Notes: generated by a model not told the origin, from the letters alone. 64,000 nucleotides of DNA from Rhodocyclales bacterium (GCA_016183655.1 JACPEH010000020.1:62001-126000); one strand, 5' to 3'; positions 18,640 to 28,500 are shown, counted from the first letter of the stretch. Program-made: numbers and translations.

Positions 18640-19088
18640 CGCAGCCTTTCTTTGATGAATGCCCATTCGGCGGCGCTGACCGGCGTGATCGACAGCCGGT
18701 TGCCGCGTTGCAGGATCTGCATGCCGGCCAGCTCGGGGTGGTTGCGCAGCTCGGCCAGCGGCAGCAGCCGCGTCTTCTGCACGAACTTCACGTCGACGCA
18801 CAGCCAGCGCGGCTGTTCAGCCGTCGCCTTCGGGTCGTAGTAGGGGCTGTCCGGATCGAACTGCGTGTCGTCGGCATGCGCCGGGGCGCACACCTCGCAG
18901 ATGCCGGCGATTCCCGGTTCGGCGCAGCCCGAATGGTAGAAGAACGCCCGATCGCCGACGCGCATCGCGTCGCGCATGAAATTGCGCGCCTGGTAGTTGC
19001 GTACGCCGAACCACGGGACGGTTTTCCGCGCCGCCAGATCGTCGATCGATACCTCGTCGGGTTCCGACTTCATCAGCCAGTACGCCAT
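18636..19088 (-). CDS. EVE domain-containing protein (PUA-like fold)
   Basis: This 150-residue protein begins MAYWLMKSEPDEVSIDDL, with GGGGA just upstream. It carries the EVE hallmarks WFGVRNYQARNFMRDAMRVGD and FYHSGCAEPGIAGICEV. The EVE domain is a modified-nucleotide-binding fold related to YTH and ASCH domains. It lies downstream of 6S RNA on the same strand, a place where gammaproteobacteria have a folate enzyme gene instead. Its target is unknown; the gene is widespread and likely housekeeping. Confidence 0.9.
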   Translation of the reverse strand: MAYWLMKSEPDEVSIDDLAARKTVPWFGVRNYQARNFMRDAMRVGDRAFFYHSGCAEPGIAGICEVCAPAHADDTQFDPDSPYYDPKATAEQPRWLCVDVKFVQKTRLLPLAELRNHPELAGMQILQRGNRLSITPVSAAEWAFIKERLR

Positions 19089-19102
19089 GCGTTTCCCCAA
19101 AT

Positions 19103-19133
19103 GAAAACAGCGCGGAAGAAGCTTCCGCGCTGT
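19103..19133 (-). terminator. Intrinsic terminator after 6S RNA
   Basis: A perfect 12-bp stem, ACAGCGCGGAAG (19107-19118) pairing with CTTCCGCGCTGT (19122-19133) across a 3-nt loop, is followed on the minus strand by TTTTC. It separates the 6S RNA from the EVE-domain gene. Confidence 0.7.
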
Positions 19134-19140
19134 CTTGTTT

Positions 19141-19335
19141 TGGCCCCCGCCTGTGCCGTCAGGCCGGCATCCTGAACCTGGGTTCAGAGTGGCTGCTTTC
19201 CTTCCGCATCAGGCCCACCCGACGAAGGGCGCGCACAACAGCGGTTTCGATGGTTCGCAACCGATGCCAATCAGCATTGGTTCAAGGAATGTATGGCCTT
19301 GGCGAACACCGCAGGGGACACTCGGTGGAGGCAAA
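19141..19335 (-). ncRNA. ssrS: 6S RNA (RNA polymerase-binding regulatory RNA)
   Basis: About 195 nt immediately downstream of zapA on the same strand carry no protein gene, and zapA-ssrS is the conserved proteobacterial order. The minus-strand sequence has the expected long hairpin with complementary G/C-rich ends (GTGTCCCCTGCGGTGTTCGCC at the 5' side; GGCACAGGCGGGGGCC at the 3' side), internal CCTTGAACC and CTGAACCCAGGTTCAG helices, and a strong terminator. 6S RNA mimics an open promoter and sequesters the housekeeping RNA polymerase in stationary phase. Exact ends are approximate. Confidence 0.78.
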
Positions 19336-19355
19336 CTGCCGGAACAGCGAGGTTC

Positions 19356-19688
19356 CTAGAACAGCTTTTCCTGTGGCGCCAGCAACACGTCGAGCTGCGC
19401 CTCCATGTCTGCGATTCTACGCCTCACGGCTCCGAAATCAAGGCCGCCGACCGGCTCGCCGCCCTTCGCGCGCGAGCTCAGGAATTCGTGCGCGATGTTC
19501 AGCGCCGCCATCACCGCGATGCGCTCGGCGACGTTGCTTTTGGTGCGGTCGGAAATCTCATGCATCTTCTCGTCGACGTACGAAACCGCTGCGAGCAATG
19601 CCTCGCGCTCGTCCGGCGGACAGGCGACGCGGTATTCCTTGCCGAGCAGGGTGATGTCGAGATAGTTGGGGGTGTTCTGGTCAGCCAT
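19356..19688 (-). CDS. zapA: Cell division protein ZapA
   Basis: This 110-residue protein has the ZapA core: the N-terminal LDITLLGKEYRVACPPDEREALLAAV segment, a central helix VAERIAVMAALNIAHEFL and a C-terminal coiled coil. It crosslinks FtsZ protofilaments at the division site. It follows the small coiled-coil gene by 10 nt and precedes the 6S RNA. Confidence 0.92.
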   Translation of the reverse strand: MADQNTPNYLDITLLGKEYRVACPPDEREALLAAVSYVDEKMHEISDRTKSNVAERIAVMAALNIAHEFLSSRAKGGEPVGGLDFGAVRRRIADMEAQLDVLLAPQEKLF

Positions 19689-19698
19689 GCGCGTTCGC

Positions 19699-19899
19699 TC
19701 AGGTCTTCGCTTCGGGGAGCTGCCCGACCAGGGATTCGAGACGCTCGCGGGCGCCGTTCATGCGCTCGACCAGCTGCTGCTTCTCGGATTCCAGCGCGGC
19801 GAGGCGCAGTTGCAGCTCGCGATTCTCGTTGCGCAGGGCGCGGCACAAGCCCGCCACCTGGGCGATCTTGCTCTCGAGCGCATTCAGTTCATTGACCAT
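19699..19899 (-). CDS. Small coiled-coil protein, ZapB-like (TIGR02449-type)
   Basis: This 66-residue, almost wholly helical protein shows heptad spacing (LNALESKIAQVAGLCRALRNEN, then LRLAALESEKQQLVERM). Short coiled-coil genes of this kind commonly sit directly upstream of zapA. The ATG at 19899 was chosen over a TTG at 19926 because it gives the family N-terminus; neither has a strong ribosome site. It probably joins ZapA in division-ring assembly, by context only. Confidence 0.75.
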   Translation of the reverse strand: MVNELNALESKIAQVAGLCRALRNENRELQLRLAALESEKQQLVERMNGARERLESLVGQLPEAKT

Positions 19900-20071
19900 G
19901 GCGGCAACTATAGAAGTAAAAATCAAGTCAAGTCAAGGAGTAAGAATGCTTTTTGAATGTGATTTGTGTCGCAGGCAAGCGGCCGGCGCTTTCACCATAC
20001 CGCGCCGCACGGTACAATCCGTCCCTTCGTCGGTCGTCGAACGATTTCATGACCGTCGAAGAGTGCAAGGT

Positions 20072-20265
20072 GCCGCAGCGCAGATTCCTCTGCCGCGGTG
20101 AAACGGGAAAGCGGTGCGCGTGCAGACAACTGCCACGCAATTCCGCTGCTGCCCCCGCAACGGTAAGCGAGTGAAGTCGTGCCAACAAGCCACTGGGTCA
20201 ACCGACCTGGGAAGGCGGCACGTCATAGCCCCGCGAGCCCGGAGACCGGCCTTCGCACGATATAG
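20072..20265 (+). promoter_or_regulatory. Cobalamin riboswitch upstream of btuB
   Basis: The conserved blocks are in order: GGTGAAACGGGAAAGCGGTG near 20097-20116, GCTGCCCCCGCAACGGTAA at 20148-20166, and the B12 box AGCCCGGAGACCGGCC at 20237-20252. Between it and the btuB start (20402) lies a spacer with a self-complementary segment at 20301-20315 that could form part of the expression platform. High adenosylcobalamin should lower expression of btuB and the genes behind it. A weak upstream promoter (TTCACC, 16 nt, TACAAT at 20013-20018) is possible. Confidence 0.95.
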
Positions 20266-20401
20266 CGGACGTGTCGCGGGGAGGCGACGGCAGAGCGCGG
20301 GCAATGGCCCATTGCGCCTTCTGTATTCTGAGCAGCTCCCCCGGTGCGTCCATTTCCGAACCACCGGCTTGCGGGGACGCTTGCCGGAACAGGGGATTCA
20401 C

Positions 20402-22219
20402 ATGTGCGACTCACTTCGTCGGGCCGGCCTCGCTTCCGCCCTTCTTCTTGCTTTTCCCGCTTACGCCAGCGATGCGTCGATGGCTCCCATTGTGGTTACC
20501 GCAACCCGGCAGGCTGCCCGCGTCGACGAGTTGATGGCCGACGTCACGCTGATCGATCGTGAAGAAATCGAGCAGGCCGGTCAGACCTCCATCGAACAAC
20601 TGCTCGCTCGCCAGCCGGGCATCCAGTACACGGCCAACGGCGGGCCGGGTACGAGTAGCGGCATTTTCATCCGCGGCGCCTCGTCCAATCAGTCGATCGT
20701 GTTGGTCGACGGCCAGCGCTTCGGTTCGGCGACCACCGGCGACGCCAGCTGGTCACGCATCCCGCTGTCGCAGGTCGACCGCATCGAAATCCTGCGCGGC
20801 CCGGCTTCGTCGCTTTACGGCGCCGATGCGATCGGCGGCGTCATCCAGATCTTCACCCGGAAGGGCAGCGGCGAACCCCGCCTCAACGCCAGCACCGGCT
20901 ACGGCACGTATAACACCACTGACACTAGTATCGGTGTCTCGGGCAGCAACGAAATCGTTTCCTACAGCCTGCAGGCGGGTTACTACGCCACCGACGGCGT
21001 CAGCGCCATTCACAACAAGAAGAGCAGCTCGTTTAACCCTGACCGCGATGGTTACCGCAACAACAATCTGTCGGGCAACCTGGCCGTACGCCCCGCCAGC
21101 GGGCATGAAATCGGCGCGAATTTCCTCGTGACTGATGGCATCAGCCGCTACGACGGATCAACTAAGACCAGCGACTACAAGAACGATCAGGAGGTGTCGA
21201 ACTACTCCGTCTGGTCCCGTAATCGGTTCGCAAAAAACTGGACGAGCACGCTGCGCATCGGCCGCAGCACAGACGATTCCACGCAAATTAAAGACGGTGT
21301 CGAAACCGGGACCATCAGGACCGATCAGGACCAATACGTGTGGCAGAACGATGTAAAGCTACCGCTGGGTAACGCACTTTTTGCTGCGGAATATCTGAAG
21401 CAAACCGTTTCCGGCACGACCAACTACAAGGTCGACGAGCGCACCATTCGTTCGCTGCTCGCCGGCTGGACCGCCGGCCTCGGCAACCACCAGCTGCAGC
21501 TCAACCTGCGCCGCGACGACAATTCGCAGTTCGGCGGCCGGACCACTGGTGCTGCCACCTACGGCTACCAGTTCACGACGGCGTGGCGCGGGCATGTCTC
21601 CTACGGCACTGCGTTCCGCGCCCCGACGTTCAATCAGTTGTACTTCCCGAACACCTCCGGCGCCCTGTTCGCCGGCAACCCGAATCTGAAGCCGGAGGAG
21701 TCCAGAAACGCCGAAACGGGTATTACGTGGGAAATCAGCCAGCATCGCTTTTCAGCCGTCTATTTCCACAACAGGGTCAAGGACCTGATCATCGGCTGGC
21801 CACTGAAAAACGTCAGCAACGCAACGCTGGAAGGGGTGTCGCTTAGCTATAGCGGACACAAAGGACCGTGGTCCGGCGGCGTCTCCGTCGACCTGCAGCG
21901 CCCGCGCGACGACGACACCGGCAACCGCCTGGCCCGTCGCGCCGACCAGCAGATGTTCAGCCATCTCAGCCGCTCTTTCGGCGACTGGACCCTGGGCGGA
22001 GAATGGCAGTGGGTCGGGCACCGTTACGACGATGCCGCCAACAAGGTGCGGCTCGGCGGCTACGGCCTCGTGAACCTGTTCGCCGAATACCGGGTGGAGA
22101 AGGACTGGGTGCTGTTCGCGCGTGGCAACAACATCTTCGACAAGTACTACGAGACCGTGAACAACTACGGCGTCCTCGGCGCCAACGCGTTCTTCGGCAT
22201 CCGCTACGCGCCGAAGTAG
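20402..22219 (+). CDS. btuB: TonB-dependent vitamin B12 outer-membrane receptor
   Basis: This 605-residue protein has a Sec signal peptide (MCDSLRRAGLASALLLAFPA, cleavage near YAS), a TonB box PIVVTAT at about residues 29-35, a plug domain (IEQLLARQPGIQY, IFIRGASSNQSIVLVDGQRF, EILRGPASSLYGADAIGGVI) and a C-terminal 22-strand barrel. The start was set at 20402, behind AGGGGA; the frame also runs open through the riboswitch. It takes up cobalamin across the outer membrane. The riboswitch and the btuCDF genes that follow support the corrinoid substrate. Confidence 0.94.
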   Translation: MCDSLRRAGLASALLLAFPAYASDASMAPIVVTATRQAARVDELMADVTLIDREEIEQAGQTSIEQLLARQPGIQYTANGGPGTSSGIFIRGASSNQSIVLVDGQRFGSATTGDASWSRIPLSQVDRIEILRGPASSLYGADAIGGVIQIFTRKGSGEPRLNASTGYGTYNTTDTSIGVSGSNEIVSYSLQAGYYATDGVSAIHNKKSSSFNPDRDGYRNNNLSGNLAVRPASGHEIGANFLVTDGISRYDGSTKTSDYKNDQEVSNYSVWSRNRFAKNWTSTLRIGRSTDDSTQIKDGVETGTIRTDQDQYVWQNDVKLPLGNALFAAEYLKQTVSGTTNYKVDERTIRSLLAGWTAGLGNHQLQLNLRRDDNSQFGGRTTGAATYGYQFTTAWRGHVSYGTAFRAPTFNQLYFPNTSGALFAGNPNLKPEESRNAETGITWEISQHRFSAVYFHNRVKDLIIGWPLKNVSNATLEGVSLSYSGHKGPWSGGVSVDLQRPRDDDTGNRLARRADQQMFSHLSRSFGDWTLGGEWQWVGHRYDDAANKVRLGGYGLVNLFAEYRVEKDWVLFARGNNIFDKYYETVNNYGVLGANAFFGIRYAPK

Positions 22220-22225
22220 ATCGCC

Positions 22226-23203
22226 ATGCCCTCCCACCGCCGCGCCGCCCTCGTCCTCGCCCTGCTCGCCCTGCTCGGCGCGGCGAGCTTCGCCGCGGCG
22301 CTGGCGGTCGGCAGCCTGTCGGTGCCGCTGGCCGACGTGGTTGCCGCCCTGGCGGGCGAGCCGGTCGACCATGCCGCGATCGTGCGCGACCTGCGCCTGC
22401 CGCGCGCGCTCGCCGGCTTTGCCTGCGGCGGCCTCTTGGCGCTGGCCGGGGCGCTGATGCAGGTGCTGCTGCGGAATCCGCTGGCCGACCCCTACGTGCT
22501 CGGCATCTCCGGTGGCGCCGGCGTCGGCGCGATGTTCGCCATCCTCCTCGGCCTGTCCGCCGCCGGCCTCAACGGGCTGGCCTTCCTCGGTGCGCTCGGC
22601 GCCATGCTGATCGTCTTCGGCCTGGCGCACGGCGACGGCGCGTGGACGCAGACGCGGCTCCTGCTCACCGGCGTCATCGTCGCCGCCGGCTGCGGCGCGC
22701 TGGTCGCGCTGATGCTCTCGATCGCACCCGAGCACAAGCTGCGCGGCATGCTCTTCTGGCTGATGGGCGATCTCTCGCAGACCGGTGCGCCGTGGGGCGC
22801 TCTCGGCATTCTCGTGCTGGCCCTTGCCGCGTCGCTGCCCTTCGCGCGCGAGCTCAACCTGCTGGCGCGCGGCCACGACACCGCGCAGGCGCTCGGCGTC
22901 GACGTCCGCCGCCTGCGCTATACGGTCTACGCGATCGCCTCGCTGGTCACCGCCGTTGCCGTGACCAGCGCCGGCTCGATCGGTTTCGTCGGGCTGATCG
23001 TGCCGCACCTGGTGCGGCTGGCGATCGGCAACGACCAGCGCCTGTTGCTGCCGGCCGTGGTGCTCGCCGGCGGCGCGCTGCTGACGCTGGCCGACACGCT
23101 GGCGCGCACCGTCGTCGCGCCGCAGCAGCTGCCGGTCGGCGTGCTCACCGCGCTGATCGGCGTGCCGGTCTTCCTCTTCCTGCTGGCGAGGCATCGGCAA
23201 TGA
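22226..23203 (+). CDS. btuC: Vitamin B12 ABC transporter permease
   Basis: This 325-residue FecCD-family permease has about ten membrane helices and the motifs CGGLLALAGALMQVLLRNPLADP, GISGGAGVGA and GSIGFVGLIVPHLVR, where the last holds the coupling helix that contacts the ATPase. It starts 6 nt after btuB. Its stop overlaps the btuD start as ATGA. It carries corrinoids across the inner membrane with BtuD and BtuF. Confidence 0.93.
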   Translation: MPSHRRAALVLALLALLGAASFAAALAVGSLSVPLADVVAALAGEPVDHAAIVRDLRLPRALAGFACGGLLALAGALMQVLLRNPLADPYVLGISGGAGVGAMFAILLGLSAAGLNGLAFLGALGAMLIVFGLAHGDGAWTQTRLLLTGVIVAAGCGALVALMLSIAPEHKLRGMLFWLMGDLSQTGAPWGALGILVLALAASLPFARELNLLARGHDTAQALGVDVRRLRYTVYAIASLVTAVAVTSAGSIGFVGLIVPHLVRLAIGNDQRLLLPAVVLAGGALLTLADTLARTVVAPQQLPVGVLTALIGVPVFLFLLARHRQ

Positions 23204-23982
23204 GCGCGCACGAACCACCGCTCATCGAAACCCGTGGTCTTGCCGTCAGCGTCGGCGGCCACACCGTCTGCCGCGACCTCGCCTTCGCGCTTGCCGCCGG
23301 CGAACGGCTGGCCATCCTCGGCCGCAACGGTGCCGGCAAATCGACGCTGCTGTCGGTGCTCGCCGGCCTGCGCGACGCCGACGCCGGCGAAGTCCGTCTC
23401 GGCGGCGAAACCTACGCCGCGCTCGGCCCGCGCGCGGCGGCGAAGCGCCGCGGCTGGCTGCCGCAGCGGCACAGCGACGCCTTCGCCTCGACCGTGCTGG
23501 AGACGGCGCTGACCGGCCGCCATCCGCATCTCGGCCGCTGGGACTGGGAGTCGAAGCAGGACACCGAAATCGCACGCGGCGCGCTCAAGGCCGTCGGCCT
23601 CGCCGAGATGGCAGAGCGCGACGTGCAGACCCTCTCTGGCGGCGAGCGTCAGCGCCTGGCGATCGCCACGCTGCTGACGCAGGCGGCGCCGCTCTACCTG
23701 CTCGACGAGCCGCTCGCCCATCTCGACCTCAACCACCAGATCGCCGTGCTCGACCTGTTCGCCGGTGCTGCCCGTGATTGCCAGGCCGGCATCGTCATCG
23801 TCCTGCACGAACCGGCGCTGGCCTGGCGCTACTGCGACCGGGCGCTGCTGATCCACGGCGACGGCCGCACCGAACTCGGCCCGGTGCGCGAGATGCTCAC
23901 CGCCGAGCGACTCTCGGCCTTGTACCAGCACCCCTTGTGCGCCATCGAAGCCGACGGAATGATCGGCTTCATTCCGCGCTGA
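23200..23982 (+). CDS. btuD: Vitamin B12 ABC transporter ATPase
   Basis: This 260-residue ABC ATPase has Walker A GRNGAGKST (41-49), signature LSGGE (145-149), Walker B LYLLDEP (165-171) and a switch His in VLHEP. The start overlaps btuC by 4 nt; the open frame extends upstream within btuC and btuB but that is not the gene. It powers the BtuCDF importer. Confidence 0.93.
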   Translation: MSAHEPPLIETRGLAVSVGGHTVCRDLAFALAAGERLAILGRNGAGKSTLLSVLAGLRDADAGEVRLGGETYAALGPRAAAKRRGWLPQRHSDAFASTVLETALTGRHPHLGRWDWESKQDTEIARGALKAVGLAEMAERDVQTLSGGERQRLAIATLLTQAAPLYLLDEPLAHLDLNHQIAVLDLFAGAARDCQAGIVIVLHEPALAWRYCDRALLIHGDGRTELGPVREMLTAERLSALYQHPLCAIEADGMIGFIPR

Positions 23983-24004
23983 TCCTCTTCTGGAAGACCG
24001 ACTC

Positions 24005-24796
24005 ATGAACTCTCTGCGCCTGCTGCTTTCGTTGCTCACGCTCGTCGCGTGCCATGCGGTCGCCGCCGACTGCCCGCGCATCGTCAGCCAGTCGCCGTAT
24101 CTGACCATTGCCCTCGACTGGCTCGGCCGCGGCGACTGCATTGTCGGCGTCTCGCGCTACGACAAGCGCGACCTGCCGCAAACGGGCGGTGTCAGCGACC
24201 CGGATGCGGCGGCGATCGCTGCGCTGAAGCCGGACCTGATCGTCACCTCGCAACTGACCGCCGCCGACACGCTGGCCGCCGTCACCCCCGCCGGTGCGCG
24301 TGCGCTGCGCCTCGGCGGCTATCGCTCGCTGGCCGAGACCGAGCAGATGGTCGCCGAGCTGGCCGTTGCCAGCGGTGCCGAAAATGGCGAAGCGCGCGCC
24401 CGCGAGTTCAGCCGCGAACTGCAGCAGCGCCTGGCGGCGGTCCCCGCGCGCCAACGCCGCATCCTGTTCGTTTCCGCCTGCGCGACGCAGCCCTATTCGT
24501 ACGGCCGCAACACGATGCTCGGCGACCTTGCCGAGAAAGCCGGCTTCACCCTCGCCGACGACGCCGAGGGCATCCGCCACGTCTACGCCGGCGAAGCCAT
24601 CGACAGCATTCCGGCGCTGATCGAAGCGACGCGCGCCGAGGTCGTCGTCAACTTCCTGACCAAATCGGAAAACTACTGCGACGCGCGCCTGGCGACGCTG
24701 CCGGTGACGCTGGTGATGCTGCCCGGCGACAATTTCTTTCACCCCGGGCCGCGCCTGCTCGAAGGCCTGGACGAACTCAAGGAGGCCCTGGAATGA
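24005..24796 (+). CDS. btuF: Periplasmic cobalamin-binding protein
   Basis: This 263-residue class III binding protein has an N-terminal signal (MNSLRLLLSLLTLVACHAVA). Both a type I cleavage at AVA-A and a lipobox-like LVAC are visible, so it may be soluble or lipid-anchored. The body has PRIVSQSPYLTIALDWLG, ALKPDLIVTSQ and two lobes joined by a helix, as in BtuF. It delivers corrinoids to BtuC. Its stop overlaps cobO by 4 nt. Confidence 0.9.
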   Translation: MNSLRLLLSLLTLVACHAVAADCPRIVSQSPYLTIALDWLGRGDCIVGVSRYDKRDLPQTGGVSDPDAAAIAALKPDLIVTSQLTAADTLAAVTPAGARALRLGGYRSLAETEQMVAELAVASGAENGEARAREFSRELQQRLAAVPARQRRILFVSACATQPYSYGRNTMLGDLAEKAGFTLADDAEGIRHVYAGEAIDSIPALIEATRAEVVVNFLTKSENYCDARLATLPVTLVMLPGDNFFHPGPRLLEGLDELKEALE

Positions 24797-25404
24797 GCGA
24801 TGACACCGGGCGCGAACAGCGCCACCACGACCGCATGCAGCGCAAGAAGGAAGTGATCGACGCCAAGGTCGCCGCGGCGCAGGAAGAGCGCGGCATCCTG
24901 CTGGTCAACACCGGCAACGGCAAGGGCAAATCGTCGGCTGCCTTCGGCGTCGTCGCCCGTGCGCTCGGCCATGGCCACCAGGTCGCCGTCGTCCAGTTCG
25001 TGAAGAGCCGCTCCGACACCGGCGAGGAAGGCTTCTTCCGCAAGTTCCCCGAGCAGGTGCGCTGGCACGTCTGCGGCGAGGGCTTCACCTGGGAGACGCA
25101 GGACAGCAACCGCGACACGCTCGCCGCGCAGGCCGCGTGGAAGATCGCGCTGGGCTACCTGGCCGACGAGACGGTGAACCTGGTCGTCTTCGACGAGATG
25201 ACCTACGCCTTCAAGTACGGCTGGCTGGATCTCGCCGAGGTGCTGGCGGCGATCGCCGCGCGGCCGAAAATGCAGTCGGTGATCGTCACCGGCCGCGCGG
25301 CGCCGGAGGCGCTGGTCGGGGCCGCCGACACCGTCACCGAGATGGGCATGGTCAAGCACGCCTTCAAGGCCGGCGTCAAGGCGATGCCCGGCGTCGAGTT
25401 CTGA
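24793..25404 (+). CDS. cobO: Cob(I)alamin adenosyltransferase (CobO/BtuR type)
   Basis: This 203-residue P-loop enzyme has GNGKGKSS (41-48), FVKSRSDTGEEGFF, VVFDEMTYAFKYGW and VTGRAAPEALV, the CobO/CobA/BtuR pattern. It adds the 5'-deoxyadenosyl group to reduced corrinoids. The start was set by the ATGA overlap with btuF. It salvages corrinoids brought in by BtuBCDF and serves de novo synthesis; its product is the cofactor of the mutase in region 1. Confidence 0.95.
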   Translation: MSDDTGREQRHHDRMQRKKEVIDAKVAAAQEERGILLVNTGNGKGKSSAAFGVVARALGHGHQVAVVQFVKSRSDTGEEGFFRKFPEQVRWHVCGEGFTWETQDSNRDTLAAQAAWKIALGYLADETVNLVVFDEMTYAFKYGWLDLAEVLAAIAARPKMQSVIVTGRAAPEALVGAADTVTEMGMVKHAFKAGVKAMPGVEF

Positions 25405-25545
25405 ATTCGTGAAAAACCCTGCTGCGCTTGCCATATCGGGCTTCCGCGGTGCTCGCGTCGTTGCCGTACCGTCAGTACGGCTTCCTCGCTGCGCTCCGGG
25501 GGCGCCCGATCTGGCTGCGCTCGCGACGGATTTTCTTCACGAATT
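25404..25545. repeat. Palindromic repeat element between cobO and the CobN coding region
   Basis: A 142-bp nested inverted repeat: outer arms AATTCGTGAA (25404-25413) and TTCACGAATT (25536-25545) are perfect. Inner arms GCCATATCGGGC (25430-25441) and GCCCGATCTGGC (25504-25515) match 11 of 12. The core GCCGTAC / GTACGGC (25463-25469, 25475-25481) closes a 5-nt loop. It begins on the last base of the cobO stop and ends on a possible TTG start of cobN. It looks like a mobile palindromic (REP/MITE-like) intergenic element. Confidence 0.75.
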
Positions 25546-28500
25546 GCGCTTCGTTGCTCGCCACCTGACGCTCGCCGCCGCCTGCCTGCTGCCGCTGCCG
25601 GCCCTCGCCGCGACGCTGTTCGGCGTCGTCACCGAGCGCGCCGCGCCGCTCGCCGCCGAGGCCGCCGCCCGGCATCTGGCGGCGCATCCCGGCGACCGCC
25701 TCGTGCTGCGCACACCGGCGCAACTGCTGGCGATGCCGGAGAAACAGCTGGCGCGCGCGCTCGCCGAGGCCGACGCGGTGCTCGCCGTCGCCGTCTTCGG
25801 CGACCCGGCGCGCAAGCTGAAGGAGGCCCTGCCGCGGCACGCCCGCGCCGGCACGCGCGTCGTCGCGATCAACGGCGAGCAGACGCTGTCGCTGCTGTCG
25901 CGGCCGGCGGCCGGGGGCACGCTCGCCGCACTCAACGATTTCCCCGGCGAGACGCTGCGCAACCTCACGCTCGAAAAACCGCCGGCCGACGCGCTCGCCG
26001 CCGCCGCGGCACATCCCGGCGCGCGCGCCTGGCTGGCGCTGCGGCAGACCTGGCAGGCCGGCGGTAGCGACAACGTCGCCCACCTCTACCGCCACCTGCT
26101 GCACCCGGAAACGCCGTTGCCGCCGCCGCAGCCCGAACCCTCGCTGCGCGTGCGCGTCGGCGCCGGCGCACAGGTTCGCGAGCGCACCGATGCCGAGGCC
26201 TGGCGCGGCAACGCGCTGCCGGCCGGCCCGGCGCTGGTCGTGCTCGACCTCGCCAACGCCGACCCGGCGCCGGCCGACGCGCTGTGCGCCGCGTCGCGCC
26301 GGAAGGGGCTGCCCTGCGCGGTGGTGATGGCGCGCTGGGCGGCAACTTCGCGCGAGGTCGTCGAGCGCCTGCCCGAGCTGCTGGCGCCGGCGAAAGCGGC
26401 GGCGCTGGTGGTGCTGCAGGACTTCGTCGTCGGCGCCGCCGAGCACCGCGAGGCGGTCAGCGCGGCGCTGGCGAAGCTCGACGTGCCGGTGATCAAGGCC
26501 ATTCGCCTGACCGACCGCACGGCGATGCAATGGCGCCTGTCGCCCGACGGCCTGCCGCCGGATTCGGTGCAGTACCGCGTCGCGCTGCCCGAACTGCAGG
26601 GCAGCGGCCAGCCGATCGTCGTCGCCGCCTCCGGCCGGCCGACGACCGACCGCCGCACCGGCATCGAGATCCGCCGTCCCGAGGCCATCGCCGCCGAGGT
26701 CGAGCGGCTGGTCGCGCGCGCCGTGCGCTGGCAGGCGCTGGCGCAGAAGAAGAACTTCGACAAGCGCGTCGCGCTGATCTACTACAACCACCCGCCGGGG
26801 CGGCAGAACATCGGCGCCGACAACCTCGACGTGCCGCAGTCGCTGTTCCACCTGCTGCACGCGCTGCGGGCCGCCGGCTACGACACCGGCGACGCCGGCA
26901 AATTGCCGGCCTCGCCCGAGGCGCTGCTCGACCTGATCATGGAGCGCGGCGTGAACCTGCCCGAGGACCAGGCCGCGCTCGCCGAGATGGCGCCGAACGT
27001 GAACGGCGTTGCCGCCGCCGACTACGCAGCGTGGTTCGGCACGCTGCCGGCGCGCGTGCAGGGCGAAATGGTCGACGGGCCGCTCGGCCGCCTGCACGCC
27101 GAGGTGCTGGAAGCGGAGCAGGCCGGCGAGCGGGCGCTCGGCAACAAGCGCGTCGAGGCCGCGCTGAAGGAGCTGCACCACCTGGTCGAGGGCGCCGACC
27201 ATCCGCGCCGCCAGGAGGCGCTGGCGTTGCTGAAGAAACTGGAGGACGGCTACGCGCAGTGCCTGGCCGACCAGCGTCGCGCGCCGTGCGCCGGCAACGC
27301 CACGACCGCCCGCCGGCTGGCCGCGCTCGGCATCGAGGGCATGCGCGGCTGGGGCGCGGCGCCGGGGCGGGTGATGGTGCATGGCAAGGGCAAGTACAAA
27401 AATGCCGACGCCCGCCTGCTGGTGCCCGGCCTGGTCTTCGGCAAGGTCTTCGTCGGCCCGCAGCCGCCGCGCGGCTGGGAGGTCGACGAGGAGCTGCTGC
27501 ACGCCAACACCAGCATCACGCCGCCGCACCAGTTCCTCGCCTTCTACCACTGGCTGCGCGACCGCTTCCGCGCCGACGCGCTGGTGCACCTCGGCCGCCA
27601 CTCGATCTACGAGTTCCTGCCCGGCAAGGCCGTCGGGCTGGCCGCCGACGACTACCCGAGCCTGGTCGCCAGCGATCTGCCCGGCATCTACCCGTACATC
27701 GTCGACGGCGTCGGCGAGGGCATCCAGGCCAAGCGCCGCGGCCTGGCGGTGATCGTCGACCACCTGACGCCGCCGCTCGCGGCGACGCCGCTCTACGACC
27801 AGCTGCTGGCGCTGCGCCAGGTGGTCGAGAGCTTCGAGGCGAGCAACTCGGAGGCGGTCAAGGCGACCGCCGCGCGCACCATGCGCGAGCAGGTGGTCGC
27901 GCTCAACCTGAAGCAGGAGCTGGAGGCCTCGATGGCCGACGTGCTGGCAGTGCGCGGCATCGGCTTCGACGCGGCCGACGACGAACTGCTGGCGCACGAG
28001 ATCGGCCACTACCTGACCAAGCTGCAGGAGAAGTTCATGCCCTTCGGCCTGCACGTCTTCGGCCGCGACTGGTCGCGCGAGTCGCTCGACCTGATGCTCG
28101 GCTCGATGAGGAAGGGGGGCGTTGACGATCCGGCGGTCGAGGCGAAGCTCGCCGCGTCGCCGCGGCTGGAAATGGCGGCGCTGCTGGCCGGTCTCGACGG
28201 CCGCTACATCGCTCCGGGCAAGGGCAACGACCCGCTGCGCTCGCCCGAAGCGCTGCCGACCGGCCGCAACTTCCATGCCGTCGATGGCGACCTGCTGCCG
28301 ACGCGGATCGGCTACCAGCTCGGGCAGGACTTCGCGGTACGGGCGATGAAAAAGAAGGCGGCGCACGAGGGCAGCGAGGCGATCATCCTCTGGGCCTCCG
28401 ACGCGGTGCGCGACGAAGGCGTCATGGTCGGCTTCGCGCTGGCGCTGATGGGCGCCGAGCCGGTGTGGAACGCGCGCGGCATCGTCACCGACGTCCGCCT

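Noticed and set aside
20114-20401. In-frame 5' extension of btuB
   Set aside because: It would translate the cobalamin riboswitch. The ATG at 20402 has a ribosome site and begins a proper signal peptide.
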